64,000 nt of DNA from Phorcus lineatus (lineage: Eukaryota > Mollusca > Gastropoda > Trochida > Trochidae): the NCBI GenBank assembly GCA_921293015.1, contig OV121093.1, positions 24,624,622 to 24,688,621 on the forward strand, given 5' to 3'. How positions within the stretch are numbered: the first letter of the stretch is position 1; each line of letters opens with the position of its first letter. Shown piece after piece: positions 21,201 through 36,600 of the stretch. The notes below the pieces were generated by a model. It saw nothing but the letters and a program-made list of their open reading frames with translations. It was not told where the DNA came from and did not search any database. The position numbers were made by a program, and so were the translations under genes.

Positions 21201-24200
21201 TAATCACAGTCACATCTAGTTGGTTTGTCTGAGTACTGGCACGTCTAAGTTATGGGGGTAAAAAGGTTAAGCATCCCTCTGATTTTTCTCAGAGAGGTTA
21301 ACTTTACGGAAGTTTGGGGGTTGCTTAATGTTTTTGCTGTTTATATTATAATTCATAAATTGATGAAATCATATATTTATCATATATTTTCTTAATTCAT
21401 GTAAAATCATAGTTCAGCAACTTTCACAGAAAAATCTGTCAAATACTGTTTTTTGTGAGAACAAATCAAGTAAGTGTAAATTTCTTTATTTCTTCTATTT
21501 TATTTTTATTATGATATTGAAACTAATTCCTGTGTTTTTGCAAACATGAACGTTTTATCTTTTGATCATCAGGCTTTCAGTTAAGTTTTGTTAAGTTAAG
21601 TCCGATTGGATTTCACCATGAATTGTCACTGTTGATTTGGTGTCACAGATGGCTCATTTGTTTTCGGTTTTTGTAGATACTGACGAGAAGTTTACCTGAT
21701 GTACGAGTGTCCACAAAATGTATGTTGTAGACCCTACCCTGAGGGTTTTGATCTGATTTGGTTCCGCCCATTGTCGGAGATTTTGGATTAGGTAGAGAAG
21801 GTGGTGGCTTCGTCAGCTTTATGTTTCGGGAGCCTGCTGATTGTGACAGGTAATCAGGAGTTCGTCTTGCACTTGGAATGAAGTGAATGAATCCAGGCAG
21901 GGTGTCCAGCGAGCTGACCACTGCATACACACTGATATCCAAGTGCGCCCGTAACGCCGAGACTGCATTGAAGTGTTTGACGGCCGTATCGGAAAAATCG
22001 TGTGAGCAGTGTGATCATCGACATAACCAGTTACTGCTTATCTTACAAGCACAGATAGCATATCTTCAGGGTGAATATACGGCTCTGACGGTCCAGCCGC
22101 AGTTCGACCCTACCGTATGAAGATTTCTTAGATCTCTGCAACGGAACACGTCATCGTTTTCTCCACAAGCTCTGGATAACCCGAGGAATGCTGCAGGACT
22201 TTGAGCCGTGTACCGCCGGTCGAGAGGCCGTGGAGGCTCTTTGCGATTAAAGATCGTCGGTCCGGGGACGTTAGGATATCTTCAGCTAGTTTTCTGGTGG
22301 GAAGCGTTAGGAATGTTGATAATAGACGACAAACGCGTCTCTTTGGGTCCGTGACATCAGCATTTAATGACGTCATCAGTCTGTGTGTACAGGTTGCCAT
22401 GAACAGGCAAGTCGTATTCAGACAATGTCGTTACAACTTATGAAGCGCTCGTATAATATCAATTACAATACTGGCAGATATACGGGCGGTGCTATCCAGT
22501 CTCGTTACCAGGAGATGTATTCATAGTTAATATATTCTGCTTCACTATGACAGATATATAAAATATCGTACATCGTCGGGTTCACCTATTACTCGTTATC
22601 TTCACTTGATTAAACATTTGGAATTTTCGAATGCTGACTATCGGCTTCACTTAGAATCAATATTCGAAAATTCCAAATGTAGCATGGTTTTCTGAACTAG
22701 ATAAAAAAAACTACCTCCAAATAACTTCCTTCATCGATGCTTAAAGTGACACAGAGTATATTTTATGATTTTTCATATTGCTTAAATAATACCCCCATAG
22801 ACCATTGGTCCTTGGTGAAGTTCAAATCGCCTACCTACACTTCCATCTTTATCTCTGAAAATGACAAAATCACGATATTTTTCGGTTTTAATGAAAATTT
22901 GGACTCGACCACATAATTGTTCAAAAGACCAAATTCTGGGCCCAATTTACATGACAAACGATTGAACAGCTCAAATGTTTAACTTATATCATATTCGTTC
23001 AAAAAGATCTTGAAATTAATCCGACCATGGCAATTGGTTGGATTTATGATCCGTGACTAATGATTGTATTACAGAGATTGTACAATATTTACAGGTAAGA
23101 GCGGTTGAATGACGTACTGTTAGCTCTGCGACACGCAGGGGAGAGACGAAGGCGGTAGTGACGAGGGACCAGACCACGACCGACTTGAAGTACATTTCGT
23201 CCGATAATACGTGAAGGGTGAAGTTACCTGAAACACAATCTCATTAAAAGCTGGTCTTACGTATAAGCTATCTAGGTATAGCTCGGCATGATCTCCGTGA
23301 CCTTCCACTTCAATTGGTCAAATCTCGGCTCTAACGAGTGTTTCTATACAGTTGTTTTGATAGCAAATGGACTCATTACTTGTGTGTAGGTTTATGATAT
23401 GATTTCCCATAAACACAACTAAGGCACCTGTGAGAAGGAGTTTGAAGAATAATCTGTGTTGGGCAGTGTAGCAGGGACTCATGTCGTAGTTCAGGATACT
23501 GCCATATTGCGTCTCCTCATAGTCGTAGAAGTTGTAGTGGAAATGTTCAACCTAGTCATCAAACCAAACAATAGGACAAAGGTCTGTGAATAGAGGCAAA
23601 TAAGTTACTCGCCTTGTGGAGTATCAAAAGAGAGCCAGAAACAAAAGACAAACGGACGCACATGGAGACACGATGACGGAAAGTTTGAGAAGGAAGTAAT
23701 TAGACATTACCGGGTTGGTGTGTATGGTGACGATAATACCGACCGGCATCTGGGACTGTTGCTTGTAGCCTGCGTTGGACTGCCATTTCGTCTGTAACAT
23801 CACTCATTAAGAGTCATTCGAGCAACATGTGTTGATACGTTGCATAATAATAAATAATTATCATGCATTCTTCACTGACAGTGACATTATGTAGATTTGT
23901 AACTACAATAAAATACGTCGTCTACAATTCCTTTTGACTGATTAAGATACAAAAGAAATATTATAAAGTCAAGAGTGGTATGACGTTTATAAAATTATTT
24001 CACAACTGCGTTTTAAGACCATTAACTGCTTTTGTCATATTGTAGTGAATATGAGTCAGTCTGTTTCAAATCCACCTTGTTCCGAGGTCTAAAGCTTTAA
24101 AATTTGACTCTGATAACAGCTTGGTGGCATTTAAAGATCGACTGAAATGACCCATTTCAACTTTCAAAATTCAACTTTGACAGTGACTTCACTTTAAATT

Positions 24201-24315
24201 CCTAAAATCGGCCAATAAACAACTTAAATACAGCTTTTTCATAACACCATTGTACAGAACCGAAAGCTTCAACTGAAGCGTGAGTCCGCAGGGGCGTAGG
24301 AGCGAATTTGAAAGT

Positions 24316-24348
<33 letters not shown>

Positions 24349-24607
24349 CTTGAATTAAAATTTTGTAACCAAAAAAAATTAGGACATAATACTGAAGTCA
24401 GTTTAATTCCTTGTTTGATTGAATGTTTTAGTTCTACCCTCAGAGTAGTTTTAGAACTACCCTCAAAGTAGTGCATAGTAACTGTTTTGTAACAATACTA
24501 GACCAGTTATTGGGAAATATGTAATAGAAAGGGGAAAATAGTCATTTTGAAAAAAAAAAACATTTCGAAAAAAGGTGTGGGGGGGGGGGGATGCTAAGCC
24601 CATCCAA

Positions 24608-24638
<31 letters not shown>

Positions 24639-27600
24639 TTTCCTACGCCCCTTGTCCGCGTGACGTCATAGGAGTTGTCCTGCTCATTGAAAAAAACAGC
24701 AAATCGCGCTGTTGTACCTACTTACTTATATTGGAGATTTTACAAGCGCTTCCAGCGTAGCTGATTTCGCACTTGTAACGCAGGTAAAATAAAACGAAGA
24801 ATTTTGATTCCGTTGTTGTAATTTGTAATTAGACATTTTGAGATTTGAAATGAATTCAGTTAAAAGGAGAAGAAAGGGAGAGAGAAGGAGGAAGAGAAGA
24901 GTTTTGTTTGTGGTAACGGTGTTTTGTGGAGGATTAAGGTACTGTTTGTGCCATATGACACTTGTATGTAGTTAAGCGATGCTTTTAGCCTCTTGTTTAG
25001 AATGTGATATTTTTTTGTAATTGTTTGTATTTGTAAGCCCTATTTCGTTGCTTGGTCCGCCTTTTTCGTTGCCGAAGACGCCGACATGAGCAGGTAAGGT
25101 ACTTAGAGGAACTTAAATTTAATTTTAGATTGGTAGTTTAAATGTGTTGAAGAATTTGGGAGATGATGCCTGAACGGTTTTTAGTGGATTTGTATTTTAG
25201 AGCTTCCAGCCCGCTGCGTCTGAAAGCATTAAGATTTGAGAGTGTCGTTGTATGAGTGGATTATGAAGTACTACAATAAGAGCAATACGCTCTGCTGTAA
25301 ATACAGACTAGTCATTTGGTAGTTTGTGTGATGTTGGTGGGTGTTTTATGAGGTGAATGTGATAACGGAAACTCTGGTTTGGGCCTCAGGATCTTGTATG
25401 TACTGTAATAATGTTGCTTTAACGTGTTCAGGGTTTTGTTTGTCTGTGGTTTTGGTGAGGTGAAGGTTTATGCGTGTTTCTGGGAGTTGAGGTGTGAAGA
25501 TTTGTATGTTGTTGTTTTGTGGTAGTGAGATGTGTTTGAGGTTGTCTTGTGTTATGAGCTTGTTTATGCGAAAAGAGATTGGAGAGATCAGTGGGTCTTT
25601 GTTTCCTAGTGCTGTGTCGCGAAAGGATAATGTTAGGTTTAGGCTGGTAGAACTTACAATTTCCGTACCGTGCACGTGTTGCGATTTTTAGAAATTTATA
25701 TTGGATATAATTTGATTTTGCATTTAGTGATGTATTGAGTTTATTATATATAGGGGCGCCATAGTCCAATTTGGACCTAATCAAGGATATTTATAGTTGA
25801 ATAAAGGTTTGTTTGATGGCTTCCCAATGCCGGAGATCGCACGCAGGACAATTAGTTTGGTTTTGGAAGCTGATTTTGCTAGTTTTAAGGTATAGGTTGG
25901 GGAAGATAGGGCGCATTTTAAGTTTAAATACTACTCCGGTGTATTTAATTTGAATCCCCATTTGTTAGCACATTTGTCGACTTTCTTAGAGGTTATTACA
26001 ACTAACACAGAGGGCGCCGTTTTCTGCAAATTTGTAAGTACTAACTGCTTTGGAGATTCCCTCGAAAGGGTTATTAACCATGTTGTTGAAAGTGTGGGAC
26101 TTCTTGATCGAGGCAAACAAGATTATTTAGTATGGAGGGGGCAGGGGTAAAGCCACTCTAGTCCTCGTTAAAGTCATAGTCTCATTTTTGCAAGGCAAAT
26201 TTTCATAAATGCCGGACAAATAGTTCACCACTCACAGAAATCTTTCCCCTGACGTTTGCAACAATTTTCAGAACTCTGCAGGCATTATAGCCCTCAATAA
26301 TGAAGTTCAAACTACCCTATCCTATCCGAATATTATGTTTTTTGCGAGCGTTAGTCCTTACCACGTCATTTCGCTAAGGCCGTGACGAAGAACACATAAA
26401 ATTTACCAGCTGAATATCCAATGAAAATAGCTAATAGCTTACGCTTTTTCAAATACAGTAATAACAAAAAGGTGGTAAACTCAGTGAAGAATGCGTCTGT
26501 CATAAGTATCGGCGCTGCGATGACTAGATTTCCGGTGTTTCGTACTCGCGATGGGATTGCACTTGATTCGGTACCTCATCGGTCTGAAACGGCATACGCC
26601 AATAAGCTGCTTCATCCAAAACTGTAAAATGGGCATAAAAATGAAAATCTTTGCAAATGCGACAGGAAATATTTGTGTTAGTGATCAGATTTTGTTCGTG
26701 AAGAATAATTGGTTTAGTTTAGTTGCCTTACAAAAATGAGACTATGACTTTAAGGGGATTATTTTAAGGTGGTGTTGTGGGCGATTTTTTACCATCGCCT
26801 CAATTACCTTACGTAAGTTAGAAGTTAAGGACATCGCTTTTGTAACCATCGTTTAAACATATTTAAAGTCATCCAGTAGTCAAAGTCAAACCTTCCATCA
26901 ATTGATATTAAATGTAATTGGTATTGTTCAAAGCGATCATACGATACGATAACTAGCGGTATATGTCAAACGCCCCGTCATAATGGCGTAACTCTTAGCA
27001 TTCGACTGCTACATTATATTGTCACGTATATTGTCACGACGTCCAATCTTTATGAACCAATGGACTTGTAGAATATACATTCAACCAATAGATTAAGAGG
27101 AGTTGGAATCATGCTTTTCTACTGATATAGACAATCATTTGAAAACGTAGATTCTTTGGAATGATTACAAAATTTCTTTAGGATTATATAGGATGTTTCT
27201 AACGCTGGCGCCAGGAATGTTAGTATATCATTGATTGTTATATTCAAAGACATCGCCACACGGTGTGAGATGTACATGTAATATTAGACAACAAGATATT
27301 TCTGATAACCACAAACGAATCATCCACTTTAGCACTAAGTTGTCCCGAAAGATAAGTGAAAGAAAAGAAAACTTTCTACGCGATATGATACAACTGTCAC
27401 TGCAGTAATGTTACATTGTCTATTTTCGATACATTTTACATTTGATATCGATAAATACCCGGCATTATATAAAAATACGTGTTATTCAATAGTGGTGCAT
27501 CTCTCACCACTAAAGTCCAAAAACGTTTATCACATAAATCCAATGAGAAAACCGCGTCCACACTCCAATCAAATTGCAAATGACGATTGAAAAGGAAAGT

Positions 27601-30600
27601 TGATATCATTAGGCAGTATAGTATATCGTTTTTGTAATTTCTTTCAGTAATGTTATTACCCCACTTGACTGTTGATTTAGCTTAAAATACAGAGAAAAAC
27701 AACTAACTCGAGTTTCAGCTGACTCCTAACACGTCGTACACTGGGCGTGGCTTCGAGTCATGCTTCGATAATTATGTCAAAGGTCTCCCCAATCTGATTA
27801 GACGTTATCCTAAACCAGAGTATGAAAGGTCTCTTAGTAATCGTATAAAAGTGTATATTTTCTGAGTTTTTTTGCTCTTTTGATTCGTATAAGTGAAACG
27901 AATACAGATAATAATTTCAAATAATTGGAATTATGCGTTACGCCTCCTCTTTAAGTTTAACGAAGGTTACTTGCCCCTGGCTACTGACACCGAAGGCTTT
28001 TGTAGGAGTCTTTGCGACTGGCTAGCTGAGGCTGCGTCCGAATGATGCGAGTTGCGGGACTTCTTTCAGGCCAATTCAATCCCTTATAAAATGAGTTCTA
28101 ATCACGATAGAGTCGAAATTTAAAGCTATTATCTTTCGGAAGACAGACTGGGATGTGAGTTTATAGCTATGAGATCAGTATTTAGTCTTAGGACAGCTTA
28201 GGGCTACTAACGTACCGTGGCGAAGTACCACTCCCAGGTTGTGTTGAGCGGGTTCCCCACCGGCCAATCCTGCTTGTCCGCGATCCACACGTCACACTCT
28301 ATACCGCGCACTGTTCTCTGTAGCAATCATCAAACTGATACATTACACCCTTGAGAGCAGTTTAAACCGGTGGTTCTTCAACAGCATGTGTATCATCCGT
28401 GAGCATTGAATGCCAAATTGGCTCTGATGTCGCTACGGACACATCCTTAGAAAAACTAACCTGATCTAACCCAGATTTTGTTTGTTGGCGCTAATGGATC
28501 AAACAAACTGTAACTTTTTTCAGCAAACTGCAGTTGAGAATTAATTGTTAATTCTGTTGTATATAAGCGATTTATAACCCTGAACTCATATTTTCGAAGT
28601 TTTCTTAGTGCTAAGATATAGGCCTATTGTCTTTAGCCAATGTTAATGTATGGTATTTACGACTATCTTAGCACCAAGAAGGTATAAGATTGATCAAAAT
28701 AAAACCATCCGAAGTTTACTTGTTCTTGTTTACAATCTTCGTGAGAAATCAATTCTCCTTCAATATATTTATGAAATATAATCTCATTAAAATAAAAGAC
28801 GGAAGATGAATCTTTGCATATCAGTTCATTACCAACCGGTTTCCCACAAATGTGACCATCAGGGCATTATTGATGTTGTGCTTTGCAAGTAGCGTAATTT
28901 ATGACGTTATTTGCATACCACTGAAAAAAATAAACAGAAAGGTACAGGTCCCAGTTACTCAGGTTTTGTTCGTGGAGAATGTAGACTTTCAATGCCCTGG
29001 TACTCAGAATGTGGGGTATTGTCCATGCATAATGTACATTCAATTTTCCCTGATACACACAAGGTGACGATTGATTGTGATGTGAACTTACCGTGCCCTG
29101 GTACTCAATAGGCGAGGTTTTGTTGGTGAAGAAGAACTCGGAGCTTGTTCTCATCCGGACTCCGCTGCCAGCCCCTTCCACATCGAAGCCCGTAGCGCTG
29201 ATGGTCGACACCCGGCAACTGCTGTTCTTATCCGTTATGATGTACGCCAGGCCTGCTCAATAACGAACTCTCACACTATGTACAATAACATATGATCACT
29301 CTGTAGTGAATGCTCCACTATTTACATTTACTGAAATGAAGTCATTGGCCATACAGTTACCATGAACGTTTCCGTCATTGCAATATCCGTAAAAAGGTCA
29401 TGGAACTTCACAAGCCATTACTCGTCATAATAATGTACTGCATTGTATTATTTCAACGGAAATATTAAACTTGTGCACTACTCCTAAAACTCCTAAGTTA
29501 CGTATTTTTCGTCCACATGATAACACTTTGATTATACACGTGAACTCGCTTTAGCTCGTTTTACACCGAACCATTAATTCGTTGAGGTATTATCAAGGAG
29601 TTTAGAATCATTTGTATACCGAGAGTGACCGACCTGTGTTAAAATCATGTATCTCCGTGGTTCTCACGTTCTGGCTCTGACCGAATGTGCTTGGCCTGTA
29701 GTCTATCTTTACTAGGTGCACGTCCTCGTTGAACGTCTCCTGTAGACGATAGGCAGTTTGTTAAATAGTACATTCACAAACTGATCACATACACATAGGA
29801 AAACTATAGGCCTCCGGAGTGATTTTGTTGAGGGGCAATGATGAAACATTCCTTGACAATGCTGAAAGCGGTGACATAATCAAACATATGCACCCTTATT
29901 TTGATCGATCTTACACAGTGACACGTTATGACAGAATAGAAAACTGAATCATTCACTGTTATACTTGGGAGGGAATTGCTTTTATAAAAGTGAATAAAAG
30001 TGTGACACTATTGAGCACTTAATTCGATTGGTGAAAGTGAGTTTTTGAATATGGAATTAGTTCATGAATGGACCTATGTGTCCACAAAACGTTTCTAAAA
30101 AAACGGTTTTAATCCTTTGGAGTATTCCCGTAATAAGATTGATTTAGAAAGATAGCTCTGTAATCCATGTTTCATGTCTTGCTGCCTGCAATTCCCTCAG
30201 GTTATATATACACTATAAGTATTTCTTGTTCTTTCTTTTGGAACAAGAGAATTAGTGAGCACCGCTTTTTCATATAACCACGCTTCCCACAGTGATCAAA
30301 GAGGCGTAAACTTATGTAAGATTCCATCAAAGTTTATAATCATATAGGTCTAACCTACATCATGTACATGTATGGATTATATAGGTCTAACCTACATCAT
30401 GTACATATATGGATTATGGTTTACCCGCCCGTATCATGAGGTTGGTGAAGGAAGCATATTACGCTTAACAAAAAGATTTCCTTATTTACTCACTGTTTCA
30501 GTAATGCTTCTTGGAAAACCCAAAATATTAACATTCTTTGATGGTTTCAAGGACCTTGGTTGACATGGGATATCGCATTTGGTGATGCAGGCATGAATAT

Positions 30601-33600
30601 TTGGGGAGGTAAGCTCTGGACAAAATGATCTTCTCATAGTCAGTGGTTTTAAAAGAGGTTGAAAATCTAAAAAATAGTTTGAGAATACAAGACCGAAATA
30701 TTCACAGGGCTAATCTACACATCACAGTAGAATTATCAAAAATTATCAAATTCTTTACACACTTAGTGTCAAAATTATGTTTGGAACAATCATGACTTCT
30801 TCATACAGCCAATTGTAGAAATAAGAAGTCGAAAATCTAAAAACATATTGTAATGACTTCGTTGTATTCTCGCCTAACGCCGACTGTTTTAAACTAAATT
30901 TGCGGGTGTTGAAATGAATCCCGGAAATTTTACAAACGCACCTATTTATCTTCTAATTAGAGGTACACGACCAAATCATCTAGGGTTAATTGGGATAACA
31001 CACGTCAAGCTTCGTAACATTGGAATAATTAGTGTAGAATTTAGAAGAGAAACAAAAAAACCCTGACAGACGGACATACGGATGGACAGACGAGCTAACA
31101 GCTAGACTAGATATTAGAAACGAACCTATAATTTCTAATATAGACATTGGAATTCATTTTCATTAGTTTCCTGTTTCATAATTCTTTTTAGAACACGATC
31201 TATATATAATAGAAACAAAAAAACATACAAAGTAATTTTAAAATGTTGATCCAGTTTTTAGATTTCATAAATATCAATCATATCGTAAACAATGTTACTG
31301 AAATAAGTGATATTAACTCATCGAAGTGTTAATATTATACTGGCTGTTATAGCTGTTTAAAGGTCGATAAAGTAGCTTAAATGCATTTACATTGTATCAT
31401 AATATGAAGGAATGCCATTTTCGTTGTACTTGTCGCGTAGACTGTAAAGAGTACCTTCATGTAGGTGATGGTGTCTCGCTCGGGCACTTGTACCTCGGCC
31501 CCGAACGTGAAGGACTTGGCCGGCACTGGGGGCTTCACGTGACTTCTCATTCCTTGGCAGTAACTGCCAGACGGAGTCTAGTGAAAACATAACGTGAGAA
31601 GAATTAAGTCATGAGCATTCACGCAATGCCATATCTTCTTGAAAAGTTTGGGGAAAAAGTTGAGTTTATTCATCAATAGAAGGTACTTTACCTCAAATCT
31701 GGAAGACTGTCCGTCAAGCTCATGGGTGAAGTCAGTGAACTCGTACACGTGGTGGAAGCTGGTTGATTCGCCATCCTGCCATCGCCTGCCCCGCACCTCA
31801 CAGCGAACGGGTACTTGACTCAGATCCTTGGGGGTCACGTACGCCGGGCCTGCAACGACACATCCAATCACAAAACATCCAGTATATGTACTAGTCCTAA
31901 GTGAACCAGAAGTCTTCTAGCAGCAGATTAGATTACCAAAACATTAGTTAAACATTTTGAGAAAGTTTGAGCAAAAACTCATTTACATTGTGGCACGTGA
32001 TCCTGAGCATAGCTCAGTTGACGTGAAGTTCAGCAACATCAGCAGCAACTCCCTGGATCAGTAAGTCACTTCTCCTTGTCTGTAGTGTGTGTAGAGTATA
32101 CGTCTAATATTGCATCTCAACTGCTGCAAGTGTTTAACCCGAATGAAATGTTGAGATGAAGACAACACAAAATGGCCAGCGCAACCATTAATTGAGACTG
32201 TTCACTTGGAGATGTGGGAGTACATCAGAAACTATGACTCTGTTTCTATGGTATAATATAGAGGATATTTTACATTTATTGTCGAATACTCTATATAACT
32301 CATCGAGGGAAGTTGAAATTTATATTTCACGATTGGCGAAGAAATGAGTGTAAATATATTATTTTCTACTTCACGGGATGAGATGAACATGGTATTCGAC
32401 GAGAAATGTCTGTTTATTATGCTTCATAGATGTCAAATAAGACAAACTGGTAGAGGATACGGGCAAGGCCATTTGGGGTGGCGTTTGCATTTAAGTGAAT
32501 GAGCGATGTTGCAAGAACATGTTATCAGACATAGAACTTTCTCAGTGTCGTAAGACCCTCGTCCTTACCTCGCGAATTCGGACACATATTTCTTGTGTAC
32601 GTTCCTCCAAGTGCTAACTACATGAATGCTGCTTCAATTGTTCAACATCATATCCAGAAACTCGATTCTGTCACTCCCGATGACCCAAAATTTGTTCTTG
32701 GTGACTTTAACACCTAAACGTTGAGTTGTGTTTTGCTGACCTATGAGCAATATTAAAGTGTGGAATTAATTTGTTAATTACTGTTTAAATTTACAGTTCA
32801 AGTCGCTATCTGGCATTTATGTTTTATTGCCTTATTGTTGGTCACCTCTCTTTGACCGTAAAGTTATCAGCCGGCCTAGGTCAAGCAGCACCATTCCCAG
32901 GGTTCAGGGGTATGGAATCTACCCCCCCCCCCCCCCCCCCCCCCCCCTTCTTGGGGGGGCAAGAAGTGATGGCGGGAAAAGACTGACCAATAGCAGGCTC
33001 CCTTTTGGTACCAGAGTTTCTCACTACAGTCAGTCGTCGCATTACAAAACATACTTGCAAATGGACATTGAATTGAAGAATATTAGAGTAAAGTTTTGAA
33101 TTAAGCTTTGGCTTAAGTTTATTAATGAAAAATAATTCCTTTTCCGCCAAGCAATTAGATTCAGTGGAATCAACTTTGTATATCGGGAAAACAGAATACA
33201 TATTTTTTCCACATGTTTCTAGATGCGCACTTAGAGGGATTGTGCGATTATGCTTTTGTTTAATTTGTGAAAGATGAAGATTCATTCTTCTTTTTAACTT
33301 TAGCTCTGTTTTCTCGATATATATTTCCTGACATATATATATACATCGCTTTAAAAGCTTACTTTTATTTAGTTGTAGTTAGTATAGGAGCTTTGTTACA
33401 TTATATTACAAAACTACATTTCATTATTATTGTATAATTGGCAATTGATATTTATCTAATAATATCTCATTATTATTAATTACTCGCCTAATTTGGCATT
33501 GCTTCATGTTATGTAATAAAAGCTCTCATTTGTCCCAAAACCTATTGCTTATGTCTTTTCTTGTAAAGGTATAATTTAAAGTGTTGTACTCGGAAAGAAA

Positions 33601-36600
33601 GAACAGTTGACCTTGTGACGGAAACATGAAACAGGCGTACACAGCGATTGTCAAACCTCCAGATGGATTATTTTATCTGTTTTTTTTTTATACCAACGAA
33701 ATCTCCGACACTTTCACTTAGGAGATAAATCTGGTGTGTTTGAAAGTCAGAGACATGTTATACTGGATTGATAGCGCAGCGGGAGGTTTCAATTAAAAAT
33801 TTACGCGCCATCCAGTATAATCCGATCATAATTATGAAAATGTTTCCAACCTCGCCTTCTATTTTGCCTAATGATCACATCTGCTTCCCAAATAACTCTC
33901 CTTTTTAGGTCGATTTATAGCTTCTTTAGGGAGACCAAAGGGTTGCGTAAATAAATTAATAAATTAATAACACATTTCAAGATTTAAAATTCTTATAAGT
34001 TTAGAATGAATTTAATAAGCCAATTGAACGATTTACAAAGTAATCGAATTTAATATCGAAATCTATTAAAGGCCTACGTACATGATTCCTAATATTTCAA
34101 ACACTATTTTATTATCATAATGGATTATTATTGCTGAATAATTCAAATGAATCATGTCAAGTCTAATCGATTATTATTATTATCTTATCAAGGAACTGAT
34201 AAATTAAAGGTAAAAAGTCTTTTCATTTCTATACTTGCCAAGAACAAAACACTTTTCGTTACGTGACAAAAACATGCCGCTGTTTACAAAAAATCATATG
34301 TTCTATTGACGGAACTTTGAAATCAAGGACTAATATCAAACTCAGATTTTATTAAGCAGCATGAGATTTATTTAAGCGATCTAAAGAAGATAACTGTGTT
34401 TGTTTCCGAGGGAACATCATTGAAGAACATCTAATTATTAAGCTTTACGTTTTACGACTCAATTAGGCTTTCATGATAGGTATGTAAAATTATGCAGAGT
34501 TTTAATTCTATAAACATCGTTAGATTGAACACAACTGGGTTGAATCAAGCAGAGACTTATACCAAACGGTTTAACAATTTGGAAAACAATCTGACTGTGA
34601 TTATGAAAATTATTTTTGCAATTTACGATTAAAAAGCAATATCGGTCAAACCCACCGGGCTTGTTCAAACATTCGTTCAATTATATTTCAGCCACTAAAA
34701 GACTTGGAATGACTGCAACTGTTTCTTCCAAAATTGTTCCTTTAAATAATTCATATAAGTTATATGATTTAATTTAAAGGCCATAAGGGATAGCTTGTAA
34801 CATTTGAAAAAATCTTCTCGGGGAGGTAGATTTAACGATTAAAGAAAGCGCCAAAATACCTCAGACATCTCCTAATTTATACTCTTATAAATATTTTTGC
34901 ACTTTCATGGTTTGATAAAAATGATTTAAATGTTTCTCGGGCATCGGCGCATCACATTTATGTATTTGCAAGTTATACTTTTGTATCGGAAACGTCCCAA
35001 AACTTAGACAGCCATATCTTAGACAGCTGAAAACAACAACATTTATGGTAGAGTGCACGGCAAATCCTTCGGCTGTTACCTATATCTGATAATGGACCAG
35101 TCCATGTTATCAGGAAAAAGAAAGATATCATAGAATTAAATTCAAATTTATTCACAAGTATTTCAAACATTTATCATGGATTCAATATTTTACCAAAACA
35201 AATAAAGTACTTTTCCTCTGTGGTTTCATTTCAATAACATTCAAATACAGAAAATAAATATAGAACTATTTGCTCTGTTGTAACAGTATTTTAAACAGAT
35301 TAAATAGATTTATCTTTAGAATATTGATTTAAACATTCAAATATCAACATTAATTGATATTAACTCACAGATCCAGTTCAACAAATTTGATTCTTTCTGT
35401 ACAGTTTCTACAATATTTAACCAATGTGGAGCAAAGTGTCCGACTGCATCTAAGAACTCGACTTCGGTCTTCTGCCCTTGTTTTCATTATCATGGAATAT
35501 TATATTTTCAAATAAAAATATCTCATTATTTCAAAATTAATCTCCCTTTTGATCATTGTAAGCTAGGGGAGCACTAATTAGGACTGTTCCATTTCAGCCA
35601 TGGGTGTTAATTAACCACTTACTCAAGTGTCTAAGATTTGGCTGTCTAAGATATGGCTGTCTAAGTTTTGGGACATAATCTTTGTATCGCATATAACAAA
35701 ATAATTACCACATTGTTACTGCTAATTCAAATCTCTTTTTTCTCAACAAAAAGATAAAGTCAAGAACGACGATTATGATGTCTTGTATGCTGAACAACTG
35801 TAAATATTATGAGAAAGTTAAAAAAAAAAGTATTCAATTGAAAAGCCACGATTTCAAGTTAGAAGTATTGTAAAATAAAATGAATCATCTGCGTTTTTAT
35901 TTTTTAAAATGAATTTTTAATGAATCAGTTTCCGAGATGTATCTAATTATTTGTAATGTATTACAGTAATATCAATATCGAGATTTTGAAAATTCTAAAT
36001 ATCTAAGCCAGGAGTTTACACGGTAAGATTTACTGTCAGTACTGGAGTTAGGTCAATAAACGGTTAAAACTGTCCGAACCTTTGGGAGTCTATGGGTCTA
36101 CTTCAATTCTTATGTAGGTTAATATTTAAACAATTTTGCTAAGGTGGATCGAAATCATATTACTTAAATTTGACAGATTAGTTCACTGATCAATATTCAT
36201 TTCATATTCAAAAATACATATCTTATCTAAAAAAAATTCAGTTACCCAAGACCTTGTATTGCTTATTTAACAGTTGTAGGGATACGGTAAGCTGATGTCC
36301 CAGTGATCTATTTTCTTTATTGAAATAAGATTAAAAACATGAAATAATTTGATTTTATGATCCACTGCTTATTCTACTTAACTATGCACTGAGTGCAGTG
36401 CTGTAGACAATAACGTTGCGCCGCTATGTCGATAGCTTTGTTTGCGATCCAAGCCTCGTTCTCGTTATCAAAATTGCGTCGCGTGAATAAGGTCTATTGT
36501 GTGAAATTTTTAACATTAGACCTCAGTTTGGAAAGCTTAATTCCGCCATGTCTTCTATTTGTATACAAATACCGGATCCCCTCAAGGTTGTGTCCTTTCA

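Noticed and set aside
23120-23308. Longer frame over exon 11 ending SSLPPSSLPCVSQS
   Set aside because: It does not fit the phases of exons 10 and 12, whereas the other frame gives a coherent beta-rich peptide with GT/AG borders.
24189-24760. Frames with poly-Pro or poly-Gly
   Set aside because: They are translations of G/C homopolymers in a MITE-like element.
28960-29110. Possible duplicated exon 7 end (TGCCCTGGTACTCA at 28991 and 29094)
   Set aside because: The shared stretch is only about 14 bp and the neighbouring similarity is in a different order, so an exon duplication is not supported.
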